From Nocardioides potassii (GTDB lineage Bacteria; Actinomycetota; Actinomycetes; Propionibacteriales; Nocardioidaceae), in the NCBI RefSeq assembly GCF_021648885.1, contig NZ_JAKJHZ010000009.1:434001-498000 (forward strand): a stretch of DNA of 64,000 nucleotides. The letters run 5' to 3'. Numbering within the stretch: the stretch's first letter is position 1; each line of letters begins with the position of its first letter. Under the pieces are notes generated by a model. The model made no database searches and was not told the DNA's origin. It saw only the letters and a program-made list of their open reading frames with translations. Shown one piece after another: positions 1-9,301 of the stretch. A program made the position numbers and the translations under genes.

Positions 1-736
1 TCTCCACGAGGTCGTCGCGCTGCCGATTGATCGAGTCGAGGGCGCTGGGCAGCTCCTCGAGGGCCTTGTCGATCGTCGGCAGCTGCTTCTCGGCGGCGAG
101 GGCGAGCCGGTTGAGCGACTCGATCGCCTCGACGATGTCCTGCTTGTTCTCGTCGAGCTGACCGGTGAACACCCGCAGCTGCTCAAGGACCGAGCGGGCG
201 GAGTCCTCCCGTCCGTCGAGAGCCTTGTTGAGCTCCTGGGTAATGGTCTTGAGCTGCGCGACCCCACCGCCGTTGAGGAGCAGGCTCAGCGCACCCAGGA
301 CCTCCTCGACCTCCGGGTTGCGGCCGGAGCGGTCGATCGGGATGACGGCACCGTCCTTCATCCGGGTCGCGATCGCTCCCTCGTCGGGGGCCCGCAGCTC
401 GACGAACTTCTCACCGAGCAGGCTGGTCTGGCGCAGCTCGGCGACGGCGTTGCCGGGCAGGTCGACATCGCCCCGGACCTGGACCGTGACGAGCGCCTGG
501 TAGCCCTTCAGGTCGATCGCGGTCACCTTGCCGACGCTGACGTCGTTGACCTTGACCGTGGACTGGGGCACGAGGTCGAGCACGTCGGCGAACTCGATCT
601 TGATGGTCATCGGGTCGTCGCCGACGTCCGGGCCACCCGGGAGCGGCAGCGAGTAGACGCTGGCGTCGCAGGCCGACATGAACATGGCCGCGAGCACCGC
701 GCAGACCAGCGCCTTCCAGCGCACCATCCGCGTCAT
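1..736 (-). CDS. Mce-family lipoprotein (MceE-like), partial at window edge
   Basis: Sixth reading frame of the mce operon, open from its ATG at 736 to the left window edge (245 codons seen, C-terminus missing). The N-terminus is a lipoprotein signal with lipobox FMSAC (Cys23), as in the MceE/LprK position of mce operons. A Mce/MlaD domain follows (about residues 40-120, with motifs such as TVKVNDVSVGKV and LLGEKFVEL), then a helical region. The start overlaps the mceD stop by 4 bp (ATGA), so translation is probably coupled. Family role: periplasmic, membrane-anchored part of a hexameric lipid-transfer channel. The transported lipid cannot be read from sequence. Confidence 0.9.
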   Translation of the reverse strand, partial: MTRMVRWKALVCAVLAAMFMSACDASVYSLPLPGGPDVGDDPMTIKIEFADVLDLVPQSTVKVNDVSVGKVTAIDLKGYQALVTVQVRGDVDLPGNAVAELRQTSLLGEKFVELRAPDEGAIATRMKDGAVIPIDRSGRNPEVEEVLGALSLLLNGGGVAQLKTITQELNKALDGREDSARSVLEQLRVFTGQLDENKQDIVEAIESLNRLALAAEKQLPTIDKALEELPSALDSINRQRDDLVE

Positions 737-1884
737 CGGTCCACCTCCGGGGCGACGAGGCCGCCGAGCGTCGGGTCGAAGACGTCCTGGGCGGGGAGCG
801 TGTCGGGCTTGCCGAGCGCGGCGGGCCGGTTCTTGGGGAGGAGCTGGGTGATCGTGTTGCAGACCTGGCCGGACCGCTCCACCTGGCTGACGAAGCCGCA
901 GAGCAGCGCGGCGGGGTCGTACTGGATCTGGTTGATGGCCTCACCGAGGTTCGCGCGGGTGTCGAGGGTCCCGGCCTGCGGGTTGTAGGTCAGCCCGAGG
1001 TTGTTGAGCGCCCCGGGCGCCACGTGGAGGATCTCGTCGAGGGAGTCGCGCTGGCGCACCAGCACCTTGGAGACCCGGTTGAGTCCGGTGATGTTGCGGC
1101 TGAGCGAGTCCTTGTTGTCCTCGACGAACGTCTTCACGTCCGTGAGCGCCGTCGAGAGGTTCTTCGTCGCCGCCACCAGCTCCTGGCGCTCCCCCGCGAG
1201 CATCGTCGAGACGTCGGCGAGGGACTGGTTGAACCGGCGGACCGTCTGGTCGTTGTCCGCCAGGGTCTTCATGAAGCCCTCGAGGGCCCGGACCGACCCG
1301 AAGAGCTCCTCCTTGTTGCCCGAGAGCGTTGCGCTGAGGCGGGAGAAGTCCTTGATCGTCTGACGGAACGTGGTGCCCTGGCCCCCGAAGTTGTCGGCCG
1401 TCACGGACAGCAGGTCGGACAGCGCGCCGTCCTTGTTGGCGCCGTTGGGACCGAGCGCCACGTTGAGCCGGTCGAGACTGTCGTAGATCTGGTCGAGCTC
1501 GAGCGGCTGCGAGGTCTGGTCGACGCTCAGCTCCGCCCCGTCGGCCAGCACGTCGCCGCTGCCGGAGTAGGCAGGCGTGAGCTGGACGTAGCGGTCGCCC
1601 ACCACCGCAGGCGCGATGATCACCGCCCGGGCGTCGGCCGGCAGCCTGACGCTGTCGTCGTACGTCATCGTGACCGTCACGTCGGTGCCGGTGGGCTCGA
1701 CCTTCGTCACGGTGCCCACCGGTACGCCGAGCACGCGGACGTCGCTGCCCTCGTAGACCGAGATCGCCCGCGGGAAGTGGGCGACGACCGTCCGGCCGGT
1801 GTCGCCACCGAAGACGCTGACGGCGGCCGCCACGACGAAGGCGAGCACGACGAGGGGGACGAGGAGGCGCTTCACGAGGTCCAT
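733..1884 (-). CDS. MCE family protein (MceD-like)
   Basis: 383 aa. One N-terminal membrane anchor (about residues 7-25, LLVPLVVLAFVVAAAVSVFG) is followed by a Mce/MlaD domain (about 32-115, SDVRVLGVPVGTVTKVEP) and a long helical segment with repeated Asn/Asp/Leu-rich heptads, typical of the tube-forming part of Mce proteins. A Cys-containing C-terminal tail (CGF, VCNT) is typical of this position in mce operons. It starts 3 bp after the mceC stop and overlaps the lipoprotein gene. Role by family: subunit of a lipid-import channel powered by the YrbE/MceG ABC core. Confidence 0.9.
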   Translation of the reverse strand: MDLVKRLLVPLVVLAFVVAAAVSVFGGDTGRTVVAHFPRAISVYEGSDVRVLGVPVGTVTKVEPTGTDVTVTMTYDDSVRLPADARAVIIAPAVVGDRYVQLTPAYSGSGDVLADGAELSVDQTSQPLELDQIYDSLDRLNVALGPNGANKDGALSDLLSVTADNFGGQGTTFRQTIKDFSRLSATLSGNKEELFGSVRALEGFMKTLADNDQTVRRFNQSLADVSTMLAGERQELVAATKNLSTALTDVKTFVEDNKDSLSRNITGLNRVSKVLVRQRDSLDEILHVAPGALNNLGLTYNPQAGTLDTRANLGEAINQIQYDPAALLCGFVSQVERSGQVCNTITQLLPKNRPAALGKPDTLPAQDVFDPTLGGLVAPEVDR

Positions 1885-1887
1885 GGG

Positions 1888-2850
1888 TCAGCCCACCTGC
1901 GGGACGGGAGGGAAGTTGGAGATCCACGTGTCGAACCACGGGCCGTTGCCGAGCGTGTTGGCGAAGACGCGGTAGAACGGCGCCATCAGCCGCAGGCTGC
2001 TGTCGAGGTTGTCCTCGTTCTTGTTGAGCACGGCCACGACGTTCTCCAGGTGCGCGAGCGCGGGCGCGAGGTCCTCTCGGGAGTCCGCGATCAGCGCGGA
2101 CAGCTCCTTGGACAGCCTCGTGGTCGAGACCAGGAGCTGGTGGACGGCGTCGCGGCGGGCGACCAGCGCGCGGAACAGCACGTCGCTGTCCTCCATCAGC
2201 TTGATGATGTCGTCGTCGCGCTCGTCGAGGACGGTCGAGACCCGCTCGAGGTTCACCAGCAGCGTGTTGAGCTGCTCGTCCTTCTCGGCGATGTTGGCCG
2301 AGAGACGGCTCAGGCCCGACAGCGCCCCACGGAACTCCTCGGGGGTGTTGCGGGTCAGGTCGGCGAGGGTCGTGAGGGACTCGGCGAGCTGGTCGGTGTC
2401 GATCTTCTCCGAGGTGGACGCGAGGCCCTCGAACGCCTCGACCACGTCGAACGGCGAGGAGGTCCGGGAGGCGGGGATGGTCCCGTCCTCCTTGAGCTGA
2501 CCGCTGCCGGCGGGCTCGAGGGCGAGGAACATGGCGCCGAGGATCGTCTTGACCTTGATGGCGGCCCGGGTCTCGGACCCGAAGTCGGCGGACTCGTCGA
2601 CCTTGAAGGTCACGTTGACCTGGCCGTCGTCGAGGGCGATGTCGTCGACCTTGCCGACGCGCACGCCGGCGATCCGGACCTCGTCGCCGGCCTTCAGGCC
2701 GCCCGCCTCGCTGAACATGGCGTGGTAGGTGTCCCCGCCACCGATGATCGGCAGGTCGTCGGCGCGCAGCGCGGCCACCAGCAGCATCGCCATCACGACG
2801 ATGCTCACGGCGCCCACGAGGATCGGGTTGCGCTCCCGGAACGGCTTCAT
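1888..2850 (-). CDS. MCE family protein (MceC-like)
   Basis: 320 aa from the ATG at 2850, chosen because a GAGGGGAC-like Shine-Dalgarno precedes it and the protein then opens with a normal anchor (MKPFRERNPILVGAVSIVV). An in-frame start at 2928 would add 26 unanchored residues. Mce/MlaD domain about residues 35-115 (GDEVRIAGVRVGKVDDIAL), then helices. 64 bp separate it from mceB, the widest gap inside the operon. Role by family: channel subunit for lipid uptake. Confidence 0.9.
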   Translation of the reverse strand: MKPFRERNPILVGAVSIVVMAMLLVAALRADDLPIIGGGDTYHAMFSEAGGLKAGDEVRIAGVRVGKVDDIALDDGQVNVTFKVDESADFGSETRAAIKVKTILGAMFLALEPAGSGQLKEDGTIPASRTSSPFDVVEAFEGLASTSEKIDTDQLAESLTTLADLTRNTPEEFRGALSGLSRLSANIAEKDEQLNTLLVNLERVSTVLDERDDDIIKLMEDSDVLFRALVARRDAVHQLLVSTTRLSKELSALIADSREDLAPALAHLENVVAVLNKNEDNLDSSLRLMAPFYRVFANTLGNGPWFDTWISNFPPVPQVG

Positions 2851-2914
2851 GTCGGGGTCCCCTCGGCGTTGTTCGGGGGAGCGGAGCGGAGGAGTAGAAC
2901 GGCGTGGGGTGACT

Positions 2915-3952
2915 TCATCCGAGATCACACCTGTCGGAGCCGGTCTGGTACTTGACCGGGAGCGAGACGTTGTTGGGCAGGTTGACCCGGCCCTGGAACT
3001 CGCAGAGGTAGAAGTTGAAGAACGAGCCGTAGATCGCGGTGCGGCCGATCTTGTTGAGCTTGATGGGCAGGACCTGCAGGGCGCGGTCGAGCTCGGCCTT
3101 GTTCTTGTCGATGTTGCCCGCGACGGTCCGCAGCTCCTTGATGTCCTTGACGAACGGCTCGCGGATGCCGTCGACCAGCGAGGCGGTCTCGACCGAGAGG
3201 GCCGACACGTCGTCGAGCGAGCCGAGGATCGCGTTGCGGTCCTGCTTGAGGCCGCCGACCAGGGTGCGGAAGGACTGGATCAGCCGGGTCAGCTGCTTGT
3301 CGCGGTCGGCCACGTGGTCGAGCACGAGCGAGAGGTTGTCGATCAGGTCACCGATGACCTCGTCGCGGTCGGCGAGCGTGTTGGTGACCGATGCGGTGTG
3401 CGCCAGCAGACCCTCCAAGGTGCCGCCCTCGCCCTGGAAGACCTGGATGAGCTCGAAGGAGAGCTTGTTGACGTCGTCGGGCGACAGGGCCTGGAAGAGC
3501 GGCTTGAAGCCGTTGAACAGGATGGTGAGGTCGAGCGCGGGTCGCGTGCGGGACACGGGGATCGTCGTACCGGCGGGAAGCCGCTGGGTGTCGCCGACTT
3601 CCTGGGTCAGGGAGATGTAGCGCTGCCCGACGAGGTTGCGGTAGCGGATGGAGGCGAAGGTGCCGCCGTTGACCGACGTGCGCTGGTCCACGGTGAAGCT
3701 GATGAGCGCGCGACTGCGGTCGATGATCTCGACCTTGTCGACGGAGCCGACGCGCACGCCGGCGACCCGGATGTCGTCGCCCTTGTTGACCCCCGTCGCG
3801 TCGGTGAACTCGGCCTTGTACTCGCGCGAGTCGGCGAAGCTCAGGTTGCCGATCGTGACCACGAGGACGGCGGTCGCGAGCGAGGTGACGACGACGAAGA
3901 CGAGGAGCTTGACCAGGTCGACGGAGGTCTTCTTGTCCAGCACGGGGCTCAT
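2915..3952 (-). CDS. MCE family protein (MceB-like)
   Basis: 345 aa. N-terminal transmembrane anchor (about residues 13-33), Mce/MlaD domain (about 40-120, GDDIRVAGVRVGSVDKVEI), helical region, and a C-terminal segment with two cysteines (YLCEFQG, SDRCDLG). The ATG overlaps the mceA stop (ATGA, 3949-3952), indicating coupled translation. Family members assemble with five other Mce proteins into a tunnel between the inner membrane and the envelope. Confidence 0.9.
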   Translation of the reverse strand: MSPVLDKKTSVDLVKLLVFVVVTSLATAVLVVTIGNLSFADSREYKAEFTDATGVNKGDDIRVAGVRVGSVDKVEIIDRSRALISFTVDQRTSVNGGTFASIRYRNLVGQRYISLTQEVGDTQRLPAGTTIPVSRTRPALDLTILFNGFKPLFQALSPDDVNKLSFELIQVFQGEGGTLEGLLAHTASVTNTLADRDEVIGDLIDNLSLVLDHVADRDKQLTRLIQSFRTLVGGLKQDRNAILGSLDDVSALSVETASLVDGIREPFVKDIKELRTVAGNIDKNKAELDRALQVLPIKLNKIGRTAIYGSFFNFYLCEFQGRVNLPNNVSLPVKYQTGSDRCDLG

Positions 3953-5223
3953 CGCAGCGACACCTCCGCCCCACGCGCCATCGGGGCGACGAGCAGCACG
4001 CCGAGGTCGGGTACGTCGTCCGCGCCGACGCCGAGGCCGGGTGCGAGCAGCCCCTTGAGCAGCGCCGACTCGTCGCGGCCACCGGCGTAGCCCGCCGCAG
4101 TCCCGGACCAGCCGGGAGCGACGCGGCTGGTGCCCTTGCCGGTCGGCGAGTTAACGCCGTCGACGAAGTCGGGCTGGTTGCGGAACGGGTTGGCCTGCGT
4201 CCACGGCGGGTTGGGCAGGGTGCCGCAGTAGGGGTCGTTCTTCGCGCCGTAGACCGGGACGTCCTGCGGGCCGTAGCCACGCGGTTGGTTGGGGAGCGTC
4301 TCGAGCACGATGTGCAACGTGAAGCCGCGGAACGCCTCGGCCTGGAGCTTGCCCGCGCCGACGATGCCGCCCAGCAGGCAGGGGTACTCCGGCGCGTACT
4401 TCGCGAGGACGGCGAGCTGGGCGGCCCCCAGCTGGCCGAGCCGGACGAGGTTGTCGCCGTTGGCGCGGGTGAACCGCTCGGCGACGGCGGAGAACTTCGA
4501 GACGTCGTTGAAGAGCGCCTGGAGCTTCTCCTCGCGGTCCTCCAGCGTCGTCGTGGTGGTGATCGTGTTGCGGAGGATGGTCGCGACCTCGGGCAGCACG
4601 TCGGCGTAGGTGTCGGACACCCGGGCGGTGAGCCGCAGGTCCTCCACGAGGCCGGGCAGCTCGGGGTTGAAGCGGGTCAGGTAGTCGTCCAACGTCTCGA
4701 TGGTCTGCCCGACCTGCTCGCCGCGGCCCTCGAGGGCGGTGGCGACCGCGTTGAGCGTGGTGTTGAGGTCGGCGGGCTGCACCGCGCGGAGCAGCGGGTA
4801 GAGGTCGCTGAGGACCTTCTCGACCTCGATCGACAGGTCGGTCCGCTGGATGACGTCGCCGGCCCGGATCGGGCGGGCGGACGACCCGCCCTGGGGCGGG
4901 ATGAGCGAGACGAACTTCTCGCCGAACAGCGTCTTGGGCAGGATCGAGGCGGTGACGTCCTCGGGAATCTCGGCGGTGCGGTCCGGGTAGAGCCCCAGCG
5001 TGATGTCGGCGCCGTCCTGGGTGGGCTCGTAGTCGAGCACCTCGCCGACGATGACGCCGCGGATCTTGACGTCTGCCCGCTTGGGCAGCTGCAGCCCGAT
5101 CTTGGACGCCTTGACCGTCACCTCGTCGTAGTCGGAGAACTTGTCGGTGAACACCCCGTAGGTGACCCACACCGCAGCGAGCATGAGGGCGACGAAGACG
5201 ACGCCGAGTGCCTTGAGCTTCAT
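3949..5223 (-). CDS. MCE family protein (MceA-like)
   Basis: 424 aa from the ATG at 5223 (MKLKALGVVFVALMLA...), 7 bp after the second yrbE stop. The longer in-frame reading to 5343 runs through yrbE sequence and adds a Ser/Pro/Cys-rich stretch, so it was rejected. Single N-terminal membrane segment, Mce/MlaD domain about residues 35-115 (RADVKIRGVIVGEVLDYEP), helical middle, and a Gly/Pro-rich C-terminal tail longer than in the other subunits, as is usual for MceA. First of the Mce subunits in the operon. Confidence 0.9.
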   Translation of the reverse strand: MKLKALGVVFVALMLAAVWVTYGVFTDKFSDYDEVTVKASKIGLQLPKRADVKIRGVIVGEVLDYEPTQDGADITLGLYPDRTAEIPEDVTASILPKTLFGEKFVSLIPPQGGSSARPIRAGDVIQRTDLSIEVEKVLSDLYPLLRAVQPADLNTTLNAVATALEGRGEQVGQTIETLDDYLTRFNPELPGLVEDLRLTARVSDTYADVLPEVATILRNTITTTTTLEDREEKLQALFNDVSKFSAVAERFTRANGDNLVRLGQLGAAQLAVLAKYAPEYPCLLGGIVGAGKLQAEAFRGFTLHIVLETLPNQPRGYGPQDVPVYGAKNDPYCGTLPNPPWTQANPFRNQPDFVDGVNSPTGKGTSRVAPGWSGTAAGYAGGRDESALLKGLLAPGLGVGADDVPDLGVLLVAPMARGAEVSLR

Positions 5224-5230
5224 CGACCGC

Positions 5231-6046
5231 TCACCCCGCCAGCCGCACGGTGGTCGAGGCGCCCCAGATGGCCATGGAGAGCAGCAGGTCGAGCACGTTG
5301 ATGGCCACGATGCTCGAGCGGACGGCGCGGCCCACGGCGACACCCACCCCGGCGGGGCCGCCGGAGGCGTTGTAGCCGTGGTAGCAGTGGATCAGGATGA
5401 CCGTGACCGCGAAGACCAGGACCTTGCCGAAGGACCACAGCACGTCGCCGGGCGGCAGGAACGCGTTGAAGTAGTGGTCGTAGGTGCCGGCGGACTGCCC
5501 GTAGAACTGGGTCACCACCAGCCGGCTCGCGAAGTACGACGACAGCAGCCCGACGACGTACAGCGGGATGATCGCGATCAGGCCGCCGACCACGCGGGTG
5601 GCGACGAGGAACGGCATCGAGGGGATCGCCATCACCTCGAGGGCGTCCACCTCCTCCGAGATGCGCATCGCGCCGAGCTGGGCGGTGAAGCCACACCCGA
5701 CGGTGGCGGCCAGGGCGATGCCGGCCACGAGCGGCGCGATCTCGCGAGTGTTGAAGTAGGCGGACACGAAGCCGGAGAACGCCGCCGTGCCGAGCTGGTC
5801 GAGGGCCGCGAAGCCGGACAGACCGACCTGGGCGCCGGTGAAGAAGGTCATGCCGATGATGACGCCGACCGTGCCGCCGATGACCGCGAGGGCACCGGTG
5901 CCGAGGGTGACCTCGGCGAGGATCCGCATGATCTCGCGGGGGTAGCGGGTGACCGAGCGCGGGATGGCCTTGAGCACGCCGAGGTGGAAGGCGAGCTGGC
6001 CACCGAGGGTCTCGAGGGAGGCGAGGGGCTTGATGGCCACGGTCAT
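5231..6046 (-). CDS. YrbE/MlaE-family ABC permease, second subunit
   Basis: 271 aa, strongly hydrophobic, with five to six predicted membrane segments and the MlaE-family cytoplasmic coupling motif near SEEVDALEVMAIPSMPFLV. Together with the preceding permease it forms the membrane core of the Mce importer, which the MceG-type ATPase drives. The start overlaps the upstream permease stop by 4 bp. By position it corresponds to YrbE-B of mce operons. Confidence 0.93.
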   Translation of the reverse strand: MTVAIKPLASLETLGGQLAFHLGVLKAIPRSVTRYPREIMRILAEVTLGTGALAVIGGTVGVIIGMTFFTGAQVGLSGFAALDQLGTAAFSGFVSAYFNTREIAPLVAGIALAATVGCGFTAQLGAMRISEEVDALEVMAIPSMPFLVATRVVGGLIAIIPLYVVGLLSSYFASRLVVTQFYGQSAGTYDHYFNAFLPPGDVLWSFGKVLVFAVTVILIHCYHGYNASGGPAGVGVAVGRAVRSSIVAINVLDLLLSMAIWGASTTVRLAG

Positions 6047-6828
6047 CCTCCCTTCGGCGGGATGATCTGGAGGTAGATCAGGCTCAGCACGAAGTTGGCG
6101 ACGAAGAGCAGGAGGAAGGTGATGACCACCGACTCATTGACCGCGTCGCCGACGCCCTTCGGACCGCCGTTGGCGTTCATGCCCTTGTAGGACGCCACGA
6201 TCGCCGCGATGACGCCGAAGACGAGTGCCTTGATCAGGCCGATCCAGAGGTCGGGCAGCTGGGCGAGCGCGGTGAAGCTGGCGAGGTAGGCGCCGGGCGT
6301 GCCGTCCTGGAGGATCACGTTGAAGACGTAGCCGCCGGTCACGCCGACCACGCTGACCATGCCGTTGAGGAAGAACGCGACGAGCATGCAGGCCAGCACG
6401 CGCGGGACGACGAGGCGCTGGATGGGGTCGATGCCCAGCACCATCATCGCGTCGAGCTCCTCGCGGATCTTGCGGGCGCCGAGGTCGGCGGCGATCGCGG
6501 AGCCGCCCGCGCCGGCGATGAGCAGCGCGGTGCCGATCGGCGCCGCCTGCTGGATCACGGCGAGCACGGACGCGGAGCCGGTGAACGACTGGGCGCCGAA
6601 CTGCTTGATCAGCCCGCCGACCTGCAGGGCGATGACCGCACCGAACGGGATGGCGACCAGCGCCGTCGGGACGATCGTGACCGAGGCGATGAACCAGGCC
6701 TGCTGGATGAACTCGCGCAGCTGGAACGGGCGCCGGAAGAGCGCGCGCAGCACGTCGAGGGCGAAGGCGAAGAGGTTGCCAGCGACCGCGACGGGGGCAA
6801 GCGCCCGCGAGGACATCGAGGTGGACAC
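6043..6828 (-). CDS. YrbE/MlaE-family ABC permease, first subunit
   Basis: 261 aa integral membrane protein of the MlaE family (YrbE-A position). The conserved coupling-helix motif REELDAMMVLGIDPIQRLV is visible, as are the small-residue segment GAGGSAIAADLGARKI and several hydrophobic helices. It begins 6 bp after the ATPase stop and overlaps the next permease. Role by family: half of the permease that couples ATP hydrolysis to lipid movement through the Mce channel. Confidence 0.93.
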   Translation of the reverse strand: MSTSMSSRALAPVAVAGNLFAFALDVLRALFRRPFQLREFIQQAWFIASVTIVPTALVAIPFGAVIALQVGGLIKQFGAQSFTGSASVLAVIQQAAPIGTALLIAGAGGSAIAADLGARKIREELDAMMVLGIDPIQRLVVPRVLACMLVAFFLNGMVSVVGVTGGYVFNVILQDGTPGAYLASFTALAQLPDLWIGLIKALVFGVIAAIVASYKGMNANGGPKGVGDAVNESVVITFLLLFVANFVLSLIYLQIIPPKGG

Positions 6829-6834
6829 GGGTCG

Positions 6835-7791
6835 TCAGGCCCCCGGCGCGAGGCCGGCGTTGGCCGTCTCGAAGGATCCGGGCGGCGGGGTGACGCCGTG
6901 CTCCCTGCACCACTCCCCCGCGGGACGCTGGCTGCGACGCGGGATGCCGTTGGACGGGTCGAGCTGCAGCGGGATCGGCGGGAGGGCCGGCAGCTCCTGG
7001 TCGGCCTCGGCCGCGAGCTCGTCGGCGTCCTTCTCCTCCGACATGCCGATCGGGCCGACCTTCTGCGCGTTGAGGAACTGGCGCACCACCGGCTCCTCGG
7101 AGCTGAGCAGCTGCTCGCGCGGGCCGAACATCGCGAGGTGCTTGTGGTAGAGCAGCCCGATGTTGTCGGGCACCGTCCGCGCGGTGTTGATGTCGTGGGT
7201 GACGATCAGGAAGGTCGCGTCGATCTGGGCGTTGAGGTCGACGATCAGCTGGTTGAGGAACGCCGTACGCACGGGGTCGAGGCCGGAGTCCGGCTCGTCG
7301 AAGAGCACGATCTCGGGGTCGAGGACCAGGGCACGGGCGAGGCCGGCGCGCTTGCGCATGCCGCCGGAGATCTCGCCGGGCAGCTTGTCCTCGGCGCCGA
7401 GCAGGCCGACGAGGTCCATCTTCTCCATGACGATCGAGCGGATCTCGGACTCGGACTTCCTCGTGTGCTCGCGCAGCGGGAAGGCCACGTTGTCGTAGAG
7501 GTTCATCGAGCCGAACATCGCGCCGTCCTGGAACAGCACGCCGAAGAGCTTGCGGATCTCGTAGAGCTCGCGCTCCGAGCAGCTCGCGATGTCGGTGCCC
7601 TCGATGATGATCGAGCCCTTGTCGGGCTTGAGCAGGCCGATCAGGGTCTTGAGGAAGACCGACTTGCCCGTTCCTGAGGGACCGAGCATGACGCAGATCT
7701 CGCCCGCCGGGATGGTCAGGGTGACGTCACCCCAGATCAACTGCTTCCCGAACGACTTCGAGAGGTCGTTGACCACGATCTCGACACCCAT
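6835..7791 (-). CDS. Mce importer ATPase (MceG/Mkl-like)
   Basis: 318 aa ABC ATPase. Walker A GPSGTGKS at residues 37-44, signature ISGGM at 141-145, Walker B IVLFDEP at 161-167, and the switch histidine in VTHDIN. About 70 residues follow the ATPase core, a Glu/Pro-rich tail like the C-terminal extension of mycobacterial Mkl. It is the first gene of the mce operon (yrbE genes start 6 bp on). In mycobacteria mkl also lies between rplL and rpoB, so the position relative to the ribosomal cluster fits, although here a catabolic island intervenes. Confidence 0.92.
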   Translation of the reverse strand: MGVEIVVNDLSKSFGKQLIWGDVTLTIPAGEICVMLGPSGTGKSVFLKTLIGLLKPDKGSIIIEGTDIASCSERELYEIRKLFGVLFQDGAMFGSMNLYDNVAFPLREHTRKSESEIRSIVMEKMDLVGLLGAEDKLPGEISGGMRKRAGLARALVLDPEIVLFDEPDSGLDPVRTAFLNQLIVDLNAQIDATFLIVTHDINTARTVPDNIGLLYHKHLAMFGPREQLLSSEEPVVRQFLNAQKVGPIGMSEEKDADELAAEADQELPALPPIPLQLDPSNGIPRRSQRPAGEWCREHGVTPPPGSFETANAGLAPGA

Positions 7792-8320
7792 GTACGCCGA
7801 CCCTCCTCGCCGTCCTACTGCTGAGTACCAACGGACATGCGAGCGAGAGGTTACGCCTTGGAGAGATGGTCGTCACTCACCCTTGACGGTGCCGCGCGCC
7901 CGGCTCACCCGCCGGACGGCACCCAGGCGCCCTCCGGCCGGATGGCGGCGGCGATCGCGCGACAGCTCGCGACGAGATCGCCGGCTCGGTCGTGGGCCCG
8001 TTCGCGGGGAGCGTGCCGGGGACGAGCTCGCGCACCAGCGCGAAGTGAAGGGGTGCCGCTCGGACCACCACCGCCACACGTGTCCGCGAGGTGGCCCTCC
8101 GTCAGCCGTTCCGAGGACCACCACCGCCACACGTGTCCGCGAGATGGCCCTCGACTTGCGGCACGAGGCGCCCATCGAGGACGGCCTCGTGCGACCCGCG
8201 TCGCTGGTTCGGCGGTTCCTCGACCCGAGCCCGACGTCGTCCTCGGCTGCGGCGCTGCCCTGCTGGTCGAGGGTGGCGCGCCGGGCTCGGTCTGACCCGC
8301 ATGAGCAGCGCCGGAGGTTG
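7792..8320. other. 529-bp intergenic region upstream of the mce operon
   Basis: No convincing gene. The only clear structure is a pair of about 38-bp direct repeats at 8061-8099 and 8113-8152 with a shared core CCGCCACACGTGTCCGCGAG. The mce promoter must lie near 7800-7900 but I cannot pick a clear -35/-10. Frames on both strands are Arg/Pro/Ser-rich and look like non-coding GC-rich sequence. Confidence 0.6.
8061..8152. repeat. ACACGTGT-containing intergenic repeat, two units
   Basis: Two units in the same orientation (8061-8099 and 8113-8152, 52 bp apart) share GGACCACCACCGCCACACG followed by TGTCCGCGAG(G/A)TGGCCCTC. The second unit's left part (CCGAGGACCACC) is also roughly complementary to the first unit's GGTGGCCCTC, so a hairpin can form. 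The same ACACGTGTCCGCGAGGTGGCCCT arm recurs at 26485-26507. Confidence 0.75.
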
Positions 8321-9301
8321 TCAGCCCCGGCGGCGCCTGATCTCCTCGTTGATCGCGGGGATCACCTCGTGCAGGTCGCCGATGACGGCGTGCGAGGCCT
8401 TGGTGACCATCGGTGCGTCGGGGTCGGTGTTGATCGCGAGGATGTTCTTCGCGCTGCTGCACCCGGCCCAGTGCTGGATGGCGCCGCTGATGCCGCACGG
8501 GATGTAGAGGTCGGGCGAGATCCGGCTGCCGGTCTGGCCGACCTGCTCGTGGTGCGGGCGCCAGCCGAGGGAGGTGACGACTCGCGAGACGCCGAGCGAG
8601 GCGTCGAGGAGGTCGGCGAGCTCGAGCAGGTCGCCGAAGCCGTCCGCCGAGCCTGCCCCGCGACCGGCGCCCACGACGACGCGCGCCGACTTGAGGTTGC
8701 CGGAGAGGTCGGGCTCGGGCTCCTCGGTCGAGACCACGCGGGCGACCAGGTCGGCCTCGGCGACGTCCGGGGTCTCGATGACCAGCTCGCCGACGCCCGG
8801 GGTGTCGGCCGCCTCTGCCTGGACGGCGTGGCCGGCGACGGTGAAGAGGGCGGGGCGCTGGGACAGCTGCATCTCCTCGCGCGCCTGTCCGCCGACGACC
8901 TGCCGGGTCACGGTGAACGGCGAGAGGCTGCTGAAGGAGACCACGTTGGCCGCCATCGGCAGCCCGGTGCGCGCGCCGACGTGCGCGAGCACCTCCATGC
9001 CTCGCGGCGTGCCCGAGGCCATCACGACGACCGAGCCCGTCTTCTCCCGCACGCCCATCACGCCGGCGGCCCACGCGGCGCCCGAGTAGGCGTCGTACGC
9101 CGCACCGGTGAGGGCGTGGATCCGGCGCACGCCGTGGGCGGCCAGCGCCTTGACGACGTCGTCGCCCGGCGTGCCGACCGCGACCGCGTCGATCGGGATG
9201 CCGCCACCCGCCGCCGCGAGGTCGCGCGCGAACGTCACGGCCTCCAGAGACGTCTCGACGGCCTCGCCCGCGGGCGAGACCTCCACCAGGACGAGGATCA
9301 T
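8321..9301 (-). CDS. etfA: electron transfer flavoprotein subunit alpha
   Basis: 326 aa, normal EtfA length. The C-terminal FAD domain holds the family signature LYIPCGISGAIQHWAGC and the following INTDPDAPM motif. The N-terminal domain is of the adenine-nucleotide alpha-hydrolase type. The ATG at 9301 overlaps the etfB stop by 4 bp. With EtfB it should take electrons from the flavoenzyme encoded just upstream (dimethylglycine/sarcosine dehydrogenase type) and pass them to the quinone pool. Last gene of the operon that begins at 12608. Confidence 0.95.
   Translation of the reverse strand: MILVLVEVSPAGEAVETSLEAVTFARDLAAAGGGIPIDAVAVGTPGDDVVKALAAHGVRRIHALTGAAYDAYSGAAWAAGVMGVREKTGSVVVMASGTPRGMEVLAHVGARTGLPMAANVVSFSSLSPFTVTRQVVGGQAREEMQLSQRPALFTVAGHAVQAEAADTPGVGELVIETPDVAEADLVARVVSTEEPEPDLSGNLKSARVVVGAGRGAGSADGFGDLLELADLLDASLGVSRVVTSLGWRPHHEQVGQTGSRISPDLYIPCGISGAIQHWAGCSSAKNILAINTDPDAPMVTKASHAVIGDLHEVIPAINEEIRRRRG

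Noticed and set aside
1024..2955. Long plus-strand open frame (643 codons) opposite the mce genes
   Set aside because: Its translation is Arg/Asp/Gly/Val-rich without any domain, and the minus-strand mce genes explain the region; long antisense frames are normal at this GC content.
8061..8152. Direct repeats about 52 bp apart that look like a short CRISPR array
   Set aside because: Only two units with a 13-bp gap between them, hairpin-forming arms that recur elsewhere, and no cas genes; treated as an intergenic repeat family.
8160..8294. Possible relic of a coding gene on the plus strand (protein-like stretches in two frames ending at TGA 8292)
   Set aside because: No start, no recognisable domain, and the frame changes without homology to guide it; not enough support.
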